64,000 nt of DNA from Cyclina sinensis. Its lineage: Eukaryota > Mollusca > Bivalvia > Venerida > Veneridae. The notes beneath the pieces were generated by a model, which had not been told where the DNA came from, did not search any database, and saw nothing but the letters and a program-made list of their open reading frames with translations. Positions 38,015-51,300 of the stretch are shown one piece after another. The first letter of the stretch is position 1; each line of letters starts with the position of its first letter. A program made the position numbers and the translations under genes. The DNA is taken from positions 42,534,352-42,598,351 of the forward strand of contig JAAONU010000011.1 of the NCBI GenBank assembly GCA_012932295.1, given 5' to 3'.

Positions 38015-38180
38015 TATAGAAAAATGTGGAAGCAGGAATAGCAGTGGATCAGGAGGTCGCTGGTTCGAATCCCACCAGGGGTTAGAGTCTACAGTGACTT
38101 TCTGCATTCCTCACTTTCGGCGCGAGTACTGGTTTGAACCAGGAAGCAATCTTCGCGAAAAAATTAATGTAAGTTGCAAA
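38015..38180 (+). repeat. tRNA-derived SINE fragment
   Basis: AGGAGGTCGCTGGTTCGAAT followed by CCCACCAGG contains a perfect pol III B box (GGTTCGAATCC) and the end of a T-arm-like stem. An A-box-like stretch precedes it near 38043 (TAGCAGTGGATCAGGAG). Downstream is GCGCGAGTACTGGTTTGAAC, typical of SINE bodies. The sequence does not fold as a full tRNA, so it is a retroposon rather than a tRNA gene. Confidence 0.5.
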
Positions 38181-39791
38181 TCTTTGCTTCCCAATCGATG
38201 TAAAATAAATAAGTTTAAACTAAAATGTTGTAGCAATCTATATTTATTTAATTTAGTGTAACAAGGTGAGTTTTAAAAGCACTTTACTTATTATTTTGTA
38301 TTTTATTTTATAGCTTTTTACTCTGAAATTAAAGTCCCTTGAGATTGAAATACAATGAATGATTGTTTCACAAACTTTGATATCTCTCATGACAATAGAA
38401 ATGTATATTTTCTCTCGTTTATGTTTATCATATAAAGCATATCTTTGGGATATAAAATAAGCACGTGACATTTTCCGCACGAGAATTACATTTCTTATCT
38501 CTGATTATTTCTACATTCTGAAAGCATGCCGCAATTGCTGTAATTAAAACTCATCGATTGGATATTTTTTAAGATAAAAGATCACTTATAGAGAATGTAT
38601 CTTTGTCCATAGGTAACATAAAAAATGGAATTTACCACAACAGTATTTGATTTTGGAATCTGTAATCACCTTGTAAGAAGTTAGATTCTCCCACAATACG
38701 TACAAAGCAATGCATTACAAACATAAACGCGTGTGTGCATGTTTCCATTATATGAATGATACATTAACGTAAACTTCGTTTAGTTAAATCATTTCATACT
38801 TAATTTTCTGATATAAGAGTTAAAAATATCGAATTGAACTAAGCTGTACAGACTGGAATCCCTACAAAACAAAGGGAATATAAATGCTGGTGTATAAATC
38901 AAGATCTTAATGGTCACACCATAATGTATAAAGGGTTAAAATGGTCGACAGACATAAGTAAAACAAATTTTAAAAAGTTTTCTTATTTATTTAAAACCGA
39001 TTCGTAAAATCTGTTATACGCAGAACCATGCGACCCTTTAATCACTCACCCGAGACATAGTCGAAATAAATCAATAAATAGTCGCAGTTTTGATTGAAAT
39101 AGCTATCGACGCTTGTGTATGTATATTCTGATGACCAACTCTTCTAGTCAATAAAAACTCTTGTTGCTACGTTATGTTAAAACAAGAAAAACTCTTTACA
39201 GATAGTTCCTTAGACGCAGATGAAATACTGACGGACAAAGAATGACCACAAAAGGTCTTCCCGGCTAACGGCTCATGTAAGACAGCAAGAAAATGTGACA
39301 AAAACAAGCAAATATGTAACAGTTATAATTAAAAACCTGACAAAATGATGTGAATGATATGTGCTTTTAGAAAAAGTAAATATCGTAATATATAAATGTA
39401 TTAATAAAACCAGTTAAAACAGTTTACAATTTGTATTTGTCGTCATAATTTTGACCGTCCACATTGGCACTTAATAATTATGTGTAAATTTCTTGTAGCT
39501 TAGGTCCGTCCTGATTTCATTAAAAAACGGTCAATAGGTAAAGACCGTCTAATATATTGAGAAAATCAAAGAAATTCGAACAACACATGTCCTCAAAGAC
39601 TGTGTTTTCTCTTTAACAAAGTCATCGTGCATATTTCAAAAGTACAGAAATATTTCAACTATGAAAGAATAGGATAATGTTATTTTACATAGATAATATG
39701 AATTATGAAATAAAGTGCAAATGTGACAAAGCCATTTATCAAATATAATGTAAAAGATAACAGATAAATATCAACATGTAATGCATTTTAT
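38181..39791. other. No gene recognised
   Basis: AT-rich, with no long open frame, array or transposon end that I can see. Confidence 0.5.
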
Positions 39792-40205
39792 CTTGTTGAT
39801 ATTTCCTTGTTAACAAGTAATACACGGGCAAACATAACATTATCTTGTTGATATTTCTTTGTTACCAAGTAATATACAGGTAAACATAACATTATCCTGT
39901 TGATATTTCCCTGTTAACAAGTAAAATACATGCAAACATAACATTATCTTGTTGATATTTCCCTGTTAACAAGTAATATACATGCAGACATAACATTATC
40001 CTGTTGATATTTCCCTGTTAACAAGTAAAATACATGCAAACATAACATTATCTTGTTGATATTTCCCTGTTAACAAGTAATATACATGCAGACATAACAT
40101 TATCCTGTTGATATTTCCCTGTTAACAAGTAATATACAGGTAAACATAACATTATCTTGTTGATATTTCCCTGTTAACAAGTGATATACAGGCAAACATA
40201 ACATA
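39792..40205. repeat. 52-bp tandem array, 8 copies
   Basis: CTTGTTGATATTTCCCTGTT with AACAAGTAATATACATGCAA and ACATAACATTAT repeats at 52-bp steps from 39792. Within each unit TTGTTGATATTTCC...GTTAACAAG forms a partial inverted repeat (CTTGTT/AACAAG). Two alternating variants (CTTG and CCTG starts) hint at dimer expansion. Confidence 0.93.
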
Positions 40206-43200
40206 TTGTACGCTGAAAGGTCCATACAAAAAAATCACAGACTGGGTTTGGAATGAACAAAATTGAGGTATATTTTCAAACTATTGCAAGTTTCATTAAC
40301 AGTTGGTACGGTAAGGTATTTCATATATATACTTTGTCAACAAAAAGATCTACGTTTGCATTTTCTTGTCCTTTATGATTTTAAGGTGTAATTAGGAAAA
40401 AAGCTGTGAATGTATATATAAAGTGTTGCATAAAGGTAATTCAGATGTAGTAAAAAGGGAATGTTTAACAATCGAATGCAATACACATACAATAAATAAT
40501 AACCCGATTTAACGGATAAAAAAAAAAGAAGTTAAACAAATGCATTTCTTAGTCTCATATAATGATTCCGAATGAAATCTGTCACGTGAGCATTACAACC
40601 CACCAATGTTTTCATTTTGTGTTTTGTTTGTCAAGGATCCGAGTCTAAGTACAGAACAAAAGAAAGGAAATTATTGGCTTAGGATTCTTAATCTTTTTAA
40701 CATCGATGAAGACTACGTTTTCTTTTATGTTTTTTGCTTTTTTTTCAACAAAATAGACCAAGAATCACAACATAGTATGACACGTTGGTTACGAATAAAT
40801 TAACCAAGATAGGGATCAAACACGACGAGGCATTTTTACAATCTCCTATTAATAGTTTTATCACAATAATATATTATATTTGTTCGATTTCCATCGATAA
40901 AGATATGCATCAGTGACACGAAAATTTACCTTATTAATAAAACAGAGAATTACATCGGTAAGCATAAAATAAATCACAGTATGTCACAAAAGTCGGAAAT
41001 TTAGCTTTTGCTGTTTCGGCGTGAGCACACATTGTGTCACAAAGAAATAAAACGACATAGATAAGATAGTGTATTGTTAGTAAAAGTAATGTGTTTGAGG
41101 TACAGACAATCATGGATCAAATATTGTGCAACAAAATACAAAGTTTCGGGGAGCACTACATGCTTCTTCACTTTAAAGCACTGAACTTGTCCGCGGCCAT
41201 CCCTCGATTTTCCCTGTCAGCGGAAGCTCAAATAAGTGACGCAAATATATTTAAAAAATGAATGAGTAAGTTAAATATACATCTGACGTATGAGAAACGA
41301 CTTGAAATGAGTAATGAACAAAAATTGTCGATAACATTACAAGCTGATATGTCAAATATTAATAGTCAAATGCATGTATGTCCCTTGACCACTTCCATAA
41401 AGAAAATGTTGAATCTTATATCATTAAATGCAAAATGAACAAATGTCTAAAACAAACCTTTTAAGTGGAAATAAAGAATCATGCAAACAAAAAAAGTAAA
41501 CATAAGATAAAACAACCTTATATATTCTCAAAACATAATAATAATAATAATAATGATAATAATAATTTAAAAAAAAGACTGAATGTTACGAAGATAGAAT
41601 AATCTTTTTATAGTACATGGATTTATTTACCCTTTTAAGCCAAATGGATTATGCCATCTTTTAAACTTGGACCTGTCCATTTTCAATAATAAAAGGTTTC
41701 TGGTATAAATTTTCATTTTTTTTCTATTTAAGGTAGAAAGTTATTTGTGCAAAACGCTAAGACCCTGATCAGACGTTGCATATTACGGCGTCTGATCTGG
41801 GTCTGCAGTTTGCCTATATCTATGTTTGTTGACGCTAGGCTTTAATGGACTAATACTTTGTTCAAAATGTTGCATATAGCTCTGCCAGGGACATGTATTC
41901 AGTCGGGCTGAGAACAGTACCATCTTTTGTTTCGACAAAATGTATGCACGAGTTTGTCCATTTCCGACGTTTTTTTCACAAGTATCTCATTAATTTCGCT
42001 AAACTCTTTAATCTTGTTTTTAAAAAATGTCCCAAAAGTTGCAGACTTGTTTCTGAGTCAAAAATATTCGAAACATTTATTGTAAAAATAAAATAATATA
42101 TAGAAGAATATTCGCCTATGCTTTTATCAAAAATGAAATAAAAATGAAAAACTTTTTGAGAGAAAAAGAACGTAAAAAATATGTCAAAAATACACAAAAG
42201 CTAAAGAAGCTGTTTTATTTTCGTGTCCTTAATTGATCTTAAAGTAAGTTAACTAATCTTAAGGTTGTTGAATAAAAAAATGCGTTCCTAATCATAAGAC
42301 TGATAAACACGTTTTGTATTTTCAGGCAATTCTTTTTCGAAACGATAGGAATCCTTAGTAATTATCTGTAAATTCTCATTTATTCGTTTTGATTATATGC
42401 CAGAAATGTTACATTTTATCTCTTAGATTTCGGACAAATTATATCAGGCATAGTTTGAAAAACAATTAAGCTCCCGTACATTTTGCCAAATAAACGTATT
42501 TGTTTTACCCTCGACGTGTTTGTGTTATGACGTCACTACATCGAAAATCAATAAATTAATAAAATTAGCAAGAATAATGACAGTAATATTACTAGAATTA
42601 ATAAATATACGTCATTTTTGTATCTGCTTTTATTATCGCCTGAATTATTGATAAGGAATACAACTAGAGGTAATTGATTATTTTACATAATTAGGCTCGC
42701 GCAAACGACACCATTTTTGATTGATTTATACTTTATTATTTTCAACAGCATGCTATTAAAACGCGATGTTTGCTGCAGAAGAAATTAATTGAAAACCATG
42801 CATGATTAATGCGGTTACGTAATTCGCGCATGCAATTAAAAAAATAAATAAAAAATGCATTATTTTGAACGAAAACTAACAGCCTAACTATTTCAAATTT
42901 CTTTGTAAGGTTGTTGTAGCAAGGGATGTATATAAGCTGTTCCAACTACATGACTCCTTTTTTTATTTCTGAAATAACGAAAGATATTAGAATATTGAAT
43001 AGTTTTGAGACACATTTTGACCTGCAAATACGCTGACACACCATTGTCTTTATCCACCAGTAATTAATAGAACAGAAAAGAAACATACGTTAAATTATCG
43101 TGTGGTTTCTTTACCGTCCGACAAAATTGTTAAAATGTAAGATTTTATCATATTCCTGAGTTTTCACAGCATTGAAATTCAGGTAAACATCTGCTTTTAC

Positions 43201-44031
43201 TGTTGATATGAATAGACCTGGTCATATTTCCAATGATTTTACTTTTTTTTCTTTAACATAAAAGGACAACAGAAATCTTTGCGTCTTTGTCCTTCATAAT
43301 GGTCCTTCACTTATGTTAACGCTTACATCCTCGTAGACCATTGTGGGAAGGCAAGATTTCGAAATAAAATGTTACAAAAATATGAAAGACTTCAATCTAG
43401 TAGTAATCACCAAAACAGCTACTTGCCAGCTTAAATTCTCCTTTTAATAGTCTTCCAGAAGTAACGTAAAATGTACGGAATTTAACACAGTAAATGGTCA
43501 ACCGTCTGGTGGTCTCCCAAATATTTAAACTATGGTGGTTTGCCGATGACCTTTAAAGAACTAAATGTTCGCATTTCAATAACCTCTCATTGGGTGTAAA
43601 GAAGTATGAAAATGGACAACTCCTATTTCTTTAGTAATCAAAAAATCATTATTTGAAAACGCACAAATACCCCTGGGGATACCCCTAACAATGTTAACGT
43701 TTCAAATTGTAATGAACGTGTATATGAAGAAGTATTCAGAACTGTGTTTTCAGTCATAACAGGCATCTGTTTACGCTAAGGGTAAAAGTGTGCTCGGCTA
43801 AAAGTGTAAGAATGTTATTAATATGTTCAGGTGTCAATATACTTAATAATTTAAAATAACGAAATAAAAATGAAAACAAAAGCAAAGACGATTTGCCGAC
43901 GACAAACATGTAAGCAGACTGTACCCTTTGTATGAAAATAAAACATAACACAAAAAACAAAATAAAAACTGTAACAAAACGAATCAACAACCCTTGAAAA
44001 TATCACAGTTAGACAAGGTTTCTTCTTTCAA
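40206..44031. other. 3' flank of the EAG gene; no other gene recognised
   Basis: An (AAT)n microsatellite lies near 41539-41567. The EAG 3' UTR should extend leftwards from 44031. Complement polyadenylation signals (TTTATT on the + strand) occur near 42961 and 42733, but I cannot tell which, if any, is used. Confidence 0.4.
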
Positions 44032-45312
44032 TCACAGTATGTCAAGGTCACGGTCCTTAATTGGGATGTCAATATCTCGCGTGGTTAGGGGCTCATCATT
44101 AGATGACTGATTGGACTTTCCTACAGTTTTTATTCCTGACTTACATGGAATTTCAGGGGACACTCTGTTTGTCCTGCCGCGAGTTGTGTTTTTTCCGATA
44201 TTTTCACTGGTATCTGATGAATGTGTTTGGTATTTGGAGTGAGATTTTGGCAGTTTGTGCCTGTCGGAGACGTGCGGATTCGAAGTTTGTTTAGAACTAT
44301 TTTTGTTTTCTTGTTCTTGTTCGTTTTGACTGATATTCATATGTATGACGTCATCACACATATTCGCGAGATCTGATTGGTTTACACTACTCGATGACGC
44401 GCCATGCGATGAACGATGAGGTGAAGAAGACAACGAGGTTTTAGGAGAATGTTCCGCGCTGTTTGTGGTAGTGTTTTGTGGGGATGTGAATTTAGAACAA
44501 CTATGGGAACACGGACATGACGGTACATGGGATGAGCACTGAGAAACACTGGGTGAGAACATCCGTAATATTTCTGAAATCTGCTCGTCAATTCTGTTCA
44601 TTTTTTGATGCATTATTTCCATTTCCTCTTTGAATTCCAGTCTGATATCATACAATGAGGTGAGCATCTGTTGCTCAGCAACAGACAATGGGCCGTTTGA
44701 TTGATGCCTGCTACACTGTGAACCATCTGAGCTATTACTAATCTGATCTAGCGTCTTATTGCTTTTAAGTATTCCACTATCCAGAGATTCTGTTTTCTTT
44801 AAATTACTCTTTTCCTCATCTTCCGGTGATTCGTCAACAGGGGGCGGAGCGTTTTCCAACACTTTGTTTAGTTTGGCAACATGTCTGATAATTGATCTCG
44901 ATGATTCATTGTTCTTATTTCTGTTGTCTTGTCCTTTGTTTGTGGCATCTTCCTGTGCACTTGTTTCGGGCAGTTTATACGTATTAACGTTATTGCTTTT
45001 ATTTTCAATAGTTCCACCAAGAATTTTACCCCATTTTGACGCCCCTCCTCCTAACTTTGGAACACTATTGGCGCTTGATGGACTTTCACTAACATTGATA
45101 ATTTTAGTTGCACTTAAAGGTCTATCATTACCGGTAAACACCTTGGGTCCACCTTTCTCTAGGTCTGGACCTTTGGTATCGCCCATTTTTCTGAATCTAG
45201 ATATAAGTTTCCTAACTGGGTGGTCATTTGAAAGTTCCAAAGGCGGATCATTCTTTCTTTTCTCGGCTAATTCCTTCTCTTTCTTGACATCAGCTACCTT
45301 TCTAAATATGAT
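44032..45312 (-). CDS. eag: EAG last exon: cytoplasmic C-terminal tail
   Basis: 1281 nt including the TGA stop at 44032-44034; the acceptor is CATCATTTGCAG. It encodes [20 protein letters not shown] (conserved with fly Eag), the basic [11 protein letters not shown] segment in the region where calmodulin contacts vertebrate EAG, a linker with [18 protein letters not shown] (also recognisable in vertebrate EAG), and a coiled coil ([20 protein letters not shown], then [15 protein letters not shown]) matching the family's tetramerisation domain. After it comes a long tail rich in Ser, Asn and His with a Cys-rich patch ([15 protein letters not shown]), low complexity and apparently lineage-specific. 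The opposite-strand 187-codon open frame at 44759-45322 is its shadow. Confidence 0.96.
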   Translation of the reverse strand: MIFRKVADVKKEKELAEKRKNDPPLELSNDHPVRKLISRFRKMGDTKGPDLEKGGPKVFTGNDRPLSATKIINVSESPSSANSVPKLGGGASKWGKILGGTIENKSNNVNTYKLPETSAQEDATNKGQDNRNKNNESSRSIIRHVAKLNKVLENAPPPVDESPEDEEKSNLKKTESLDSGILKSNKTLDQISNSSDGSQCSRHQSNGPLSVAEQQMLTSLYDIRLEFKEEMEIMHQKMNRIDEQISEILRMFSPSVSQCSSHVPSCPCSHSCSKFTSPQNTTTNSAEHSPKTSLSSSPHRSSHGASSSSVNQSDLANMCDDVIHMNISQNEQEQENKNSSKQTSNPHVSDRHKLPKSHSKYQTHSSDTSENIGKNTTRGRTNRVSPEIPCKSGIKTVGKSNQSSNDEPLTTRDIDIPIKDRDLDIL

Positions 45313-48300
45313 CTGCAAATGATGAAATATATAAAAATAATCGTCTCAGTTATCGTCTGCAATGTATGGAGTATTAATACATACAGTTGTACTGGATAAT
45401 GAGCATGGATGAATGTGCAAAAACTCTTCAAACTTTACAGGGCTAGAAAAATGTTTCAACCAATAAAAATTGTAAGAAATGGTTTTAGGTTAATCAAGTA
45501 TTAAACAATATCATTTTACATAAAGCATTATTATATGTTCTATAAATAAATACTAGTACAATTTTATTGGTCTAGAGACCTCTGACTTTTCAAAATATAT
45601 TCTGATATAATTAGATTTTTGGTTTCCAACAGTTAATATGACTTCTAAATTTAGACACATAAAGACGACGGCTGGTTTCTGTTGTTTGTTTTGTTTTTGT
45701 TTTTTCGTTTTTTTTTCAGATTCCTTTGGTTAGCAGTCGATTTTTCAGTAATTATATAAAAAGAACCACAGCAGCAGATACTAGATGAAAGTAGTTAAAA
45801 TATTGAAAATTTTGTTCGCTGCCTGCGAGATAAAGAAAACAACAACGATCACAAAGACAAAAAAAGAAAAAAACAAAGAAAAAAAGAAAAAAAATGACAA
45901 GATATTTTCGCCATTATACACAAGAAAAAAATCTTCTGACCAGACAGCTCAAGTTGAATGCTTCAATGGTTGCTTAGATATATGTAAATTATATATATGT
46001 ATATATAAACACTTAAGGGCTTTTTATTCAACGAATATGAAATAAAGTCAATAATTGTGTAATGCATTAGATTAATTAAGTTTTAATCAATGTAATGCTA
46101 TCTCAAAGAAGGACATTTTCTCATTAGATGCATCGTTCTGCACAAACACCCTGTCATTTGAAGCCTCTTTAATTATTCAGAACATTCTAAAACGGTGAGA
46201 CCATATTTTCTCAACATTAACACTTTCATCAAGCTATGAAAATGTATTGATAAGCAGTGCAATAATTGTGTTTTAGTTTCAACAAAAGCCAGTCGCAGGG
46301 GAATTGTGTCTGAAACGTGCATCCCCCTTAAGGTGTGTAAGTCCGATTGCTTTGTCTCTTCATAAATATCAGCCGCTTGCATTGATTTCCCTTGAGGGTT
46401 TATTTGACTGCATTAAAATTAAAAGTTATAAATTTCAAACAATTATTCCGTTGTACATTTCGTCTTTTGAGAAAGTGGTTGTCCTATAGCGTATTGTTAC
46501 GTTTGTGAAACACTATTCTATAACCAATGTAAAAGGTGGCAATGGATGCAGTCATTCCTTCAGCGTAACCAACAAGTCTTTGGTCAACCAAACATGCTCT
46601 AATGTCTCTAATGTCGCTATTAGATAAGCTGTGTACGACTTCGACTTATTATTCGGAAAAAAATGGCCGGATCGTTCTATTAGGCTTTTGTGAAGAATCG
46701 ATTTTCATTATGATCATGAAATATATTTTATAAGAGAATGTATGAGCTATCGTTCTGCATATACAGTTTCATACAGTAATTAGAACGTAATAACTGATGT
46801 AGTTTTTTTGTTTAAAAGAAAAAGCATAAGTAAGGCCAGAATATTTAATCGTGGAACTAAAAGAACTAATTGCTGTTATGAATCAAAGGCAAACAAATCT
46901 TACTTATACCCATTGCCGTTTAATGCCAAGTAAGCGAAACGGCCAAACTAAACAAGTTAATAGCTGGCATTTGCGCAAATAGCAAGAGTGTAAGAGATAA
47001 GATTCTTAATTGCATTGAATATAGAAGCCGATAGAACCGTGCTGCATTAACCCACTGAAACGGAAACATTAAAATATAGCTTTCTTTCAGCCGTTGTATG
47101 TCTCATTTGGTACTATTATGAGTCTTTGATTTTTTTCAAACTTCTCGTTCCCCTGTAAGTGAATGACCGACAAAAGATCGTCAATCAAAGGATTGTTTCA
47201 TTGTTTACAATGAAATAGGACCCAAGTTATGAGCGCTTAAAAATTGATCTGATTTTGTATGACCTTTTAAGGACAGAAAGCTGAGCAATATATAAAAGAA
47301 TTACTGTTCTTCCTTAGAAAAAGATTCTTTTTGATTTGACGTAAATACATTTGAGAGAAAATCAATGTCTCTTTAAGAAACGGAGAAAAATCAGTCAGTA
47401 AAATAGGTTGATAGTGGGTGGATCAAAGAGTTGGTAAAGGTTGTCTTAATGTTGTTAACAATCCAGAGTGACAGGCCGTGACAAGCTGTAAGGAGGATAA
47501 AACATATGTGTGAAGTTGGTCTGCAGTTCGCAGTTCGCAATTCGCGATTCGAATTGCGAACTGCAAACTGGCATGCAGTTCGCGATTCAAACTTGAAGAT
47601 TTTCAGTGTTCTTCTTGGGAAAATTTATGACTTACTAACTTCATAAACCAAAAAGAAATAGTTCTAAGTCCAATTGCAAACTAGCATGCTGTTCGCGATT
47701 CGAATTGCGAACTGCAAACTGGTCTGCAGTTCGCAGTTCGCAATTCGCGATTCGAATTGCGAACTGCAAACTGGCATGCAGTTCGCGATTCAAACTTGAA
47801 GCTTTTCAGAGTTCTTCTTGTGAAAATTTATTACTTACTAACTTCATAAACCAAAAAGAAATAGTTCTAAGATAGAGAAAATAAACATAAGTCCAATTGC
47901 AAACTAGCATGCGGTACGCGATTCGAATTGCGAACTGCAAACTGGCATGCAGTTCGCGATTCAAATTTCAAGCTTTTCAGTGTTCTTCTAGGGAAAATTT
48001 ATGACTTACTTACTTCATAAACCAAAAAGAAATAGTTCTTAGTCGAATTGCAAACTAGCATGCGGTTCGCGATTCGAATTGCGAACTGCAAACTAGCATG
48101 CAGTTCGCGATTCAAACTTGAAGCTTTTCAGAGTTCTTCGTGTGAAAATTTATTACTTACTAACTTCATAAACCAAAAAAGAAATAGTTCTAAGATAGAA
48201 AAAAAACATAAGTCAATTGCAAACTAGCATGCGGTTCGCGATTCGAATTGCGAACTGCAAACTAGTCTGCAGTTCGCAATTCGCGATTCGAATTGCGAAC

Positions 48301-51300
48301 TGCAAACTGGCATGCAGTTCGCAATTCAAACTTGAAAATTTTCAGTGTTCTTCTTGGGAAAATTAAACTAAAAAGAAATAGTTCTAAAATAGAGAAAAAA
48401 ATATAAGTCCAATTGCAAACTAGCATGCGGTTCGCGATTCGAATTGCGAACTGCAAACTAGTCTGTAGTTCGCAGTTCGTTTTTCGCGATTCGAATTGCG
48501 AACTGCAAACTAGCATGCAGTTCGCGATTCAAATTTGAAGATTTATAGTGTTCTTTTTGTGAAAATGTTCTTCTATTATTTCATACTTACTTCATAAACC
48601 AAAAAGAAATGGTTCTAAAATAGAGAAAAAAAAAAACAAATAGTTCTAAGTCCAATTGCAAACTAGCCTGCGGTTCGCGATTCGAATTGCGAACTGCAAA
48701 CTGGCATGCAGTTCGCAATTCAAGCTTGAAAATTTTCAGTGTTCTTCTTGGGAAAATTTATTTCTTACTAACTTCATAAACCAAAAAGAAATAGTTTTAA
48801 AATAGAGAAAAAAATATTAGTCCAATTGCAAACTAGCCTTCCGCTCGCGATTCGAATTGCGAACTGCAAACTGGCATGCAGTTCGCGATTCAAATTTGAA
48901 GCTTTTCAGTGTTCTTCTTGGGAAAATTTATTACTTACTTACTTCATAATCCAAAAAGAAATAGTTCTAAGTCCAATTGCAAACTAGCATGCGGTTCGCG
49001 ATTCGAATTGCGAACTGCAAACTGGTCTGCAGTTCGCAGTTCGCAATTCGCGATTCGAATTGCGAACTGCAAACTGCAGACCAGTTTGCAGTTCGCAATT
49101 CGAATCGCGAACCGCATGCTAGTTTGCAATTGGACTTATGTTTATTTTCTCTATCTTAGAACTATTTTTTTTTGGTTTATGAAGTTAGTAAGTAATAAAT
49201 TTTCACAAGCAAAACTCTGAAAAGCTTCAAGTTTGAATCGCGAACTGCATGCCAGTTTGCAGTTCGCAATTCGAATCGCGAATTGCGAACTGCGAACTGC
49301 GAACTGCAGACCAGTTTGCAGTTCGCAATTCGAAATCGCGAACCGCATGCTAGTTTGCAATTGACTTATGTTTTTTTTTTCTATCTTAGAACTATTTCTT
49401 TTTGGTTTATGAAGTCAGTAAGTAATAAATTTTCACACGAAGAACTCTGAAAAGCTTCAAGTTTGAATCGCGAACTGCATGCTAAATTTGCAGTTCGCAA
49501 TTCGAATCGCGAACCGCATGCTAGTTTGCAATTCGACTAAGAACTATTTCTTTTTGGTTTATGAAGTAAGTCATAAATTTTCCCTAGAAGAACACTGAAA
49601 AGCTTGAAATTTGAATCGCGAACTGCATGCCAGTTTGCAGTTCGCAATTCGAATCGCGAACCGCATGCTAGTTTGCAATTGGACTTATGTTTATTTTCTC
49701 TATCTTAGAACTATTTTTTTTTGGTTTATGAAGTTAGTAAGTAATAAATTTTCACAAGCAAAACTCTGAAAAGCTTCAAGTTTGAATCGCGAACTGCATG
49801 CCAGTTTGCAGTTCGCAATTCGAATCGCGAATTGCGAACTGCGAACTGCAGACCAACTTCACAAATATGGATAAAACTCTGTCCAGAATGTCCGTTACCT
49901 TAGCGTGTATGTAACGTTGAAGAATACATTACTTTGGAGGATATAACTAAAGGAAACAGTACGATAAGACGTCGTGTACAAACTCAGCTACTTTTTGTTG
50001 TAGTTACCATCCATGAATTCTCGCTATGCACGATGATAATGACTTTTACAAGGACGTCTGTTAAAGTGGTACTGTCAAATGAAAGCATACATTTAAAATG
50101 GTTGGATTACCAAACAATATATTGATAACCTATTCTCTCTTCAACGGTACACCAAATGCATGCAGTTAGATGGCATCTCGCATCTGTTTACATGAAACAA
50201 CTCTAGAACCTGTTCAGAAGTTGTTTATTTCTAGTCATCACAGCAGTTTTATTGTTGTTGTTTTTTGTCTAGTTTTACAGCAATACTTACCCTGTGTCTT
50301 AGATTATATGTGAGTGTAAGGTTTCTGGCGAATGAGTTGGCGAATGCATGATAGAACTCAAGGACTTCTAATAGTCGATCCCTCTTGATGGTGTGAAGGT
50401 CACAGTAGGTCAGTGCTCGGACGTTTGCTGTCGACTGGCCATACGAACCTTCCTTCCAAAAATTGTCGCCGAACACATCTCCTTTACCTGTAAAAAATGA
50501 AATCGGCATTTTTTCACTTAAGATTTTCAAATTGTGAGCATTATTTACTGTTTTTACTGAGAACAGTGTGGTTCTGTCTGAAAATATAGATATACCCACG
50601 TTATATGCACTGTCAGACACTGTCATAACTTATATTGGCAATATGACGCTCATACCTTTTATAAGTTACAAGACTCTATGCTTTGCTGGTTACTTAATTA
50701 ATTAATCGAAGCATTGAATCAGGAAGTAGAAATATTTGCTGAGTAATCGATTGTTGAAACATCAAAACATTTATTTCTACTATTGCTATGCCCAGATAAA
50801 ACAATAAAAACGCAAACACGAAATAGTGTTTAGAATGCTTTCTTTTGATACAAAAAAAATTTAAAAAAATAAAAATAAAAATTACATCAAACGACTTTTT
50901 GAAGAATCAGAGTAAGCTAGAAGCTTTCATCATGCATCTGGTTATTTCACAAAAGAAACAACATATATATTATTAAAACCTTGAGCAAGGAGTTTTATAT
51001 CAATTATGCACACAAACTTGAATTTGAAACTTTTCAAATTATGACAGCAAGCAAGGAATTGTGAACGGCAGTAGGTCAACCTGGTAAAAATACATGTTTG
51101 TTTTAACTGCTGAGATTTGGTACGATGTTGACGTTTTATATATTACACCGTGAACACACTATTAACAGAACAGTACGTGTACAAATTATCAAATTATAAA
51201 ATACATGTTGTCTGTGTTGACTGTTGGGATTTGGTCTGGTGTTGACGCTTTATACATTACACCGTGAACACACTATTAATAGATCAGTACGTGTACGAAT

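Noticed and set aside
38040..38085. tRNA gene
   Set aside because: It has a good B box, but the acceptor, D and anticodon stems cannot be formed; it fits a SINE fragment better.
37591..40205. CRISPR-like regular arrays (53 bp and 52 bp)
   Set aside because: The whole unit repeats with no unique spacers, and the surrounding genome is clearly animal.
44759..45322. 187-codon + strand frame
   Set aside because: Exact antisense shadow of the well-supported last EAG exon.
48262..49360. Several 60-103-codon frames with RNSNREL-like repeats
   Set aside because: All lie in the repetitive arms of the foldback transposon and occur in both directions with the same motif.
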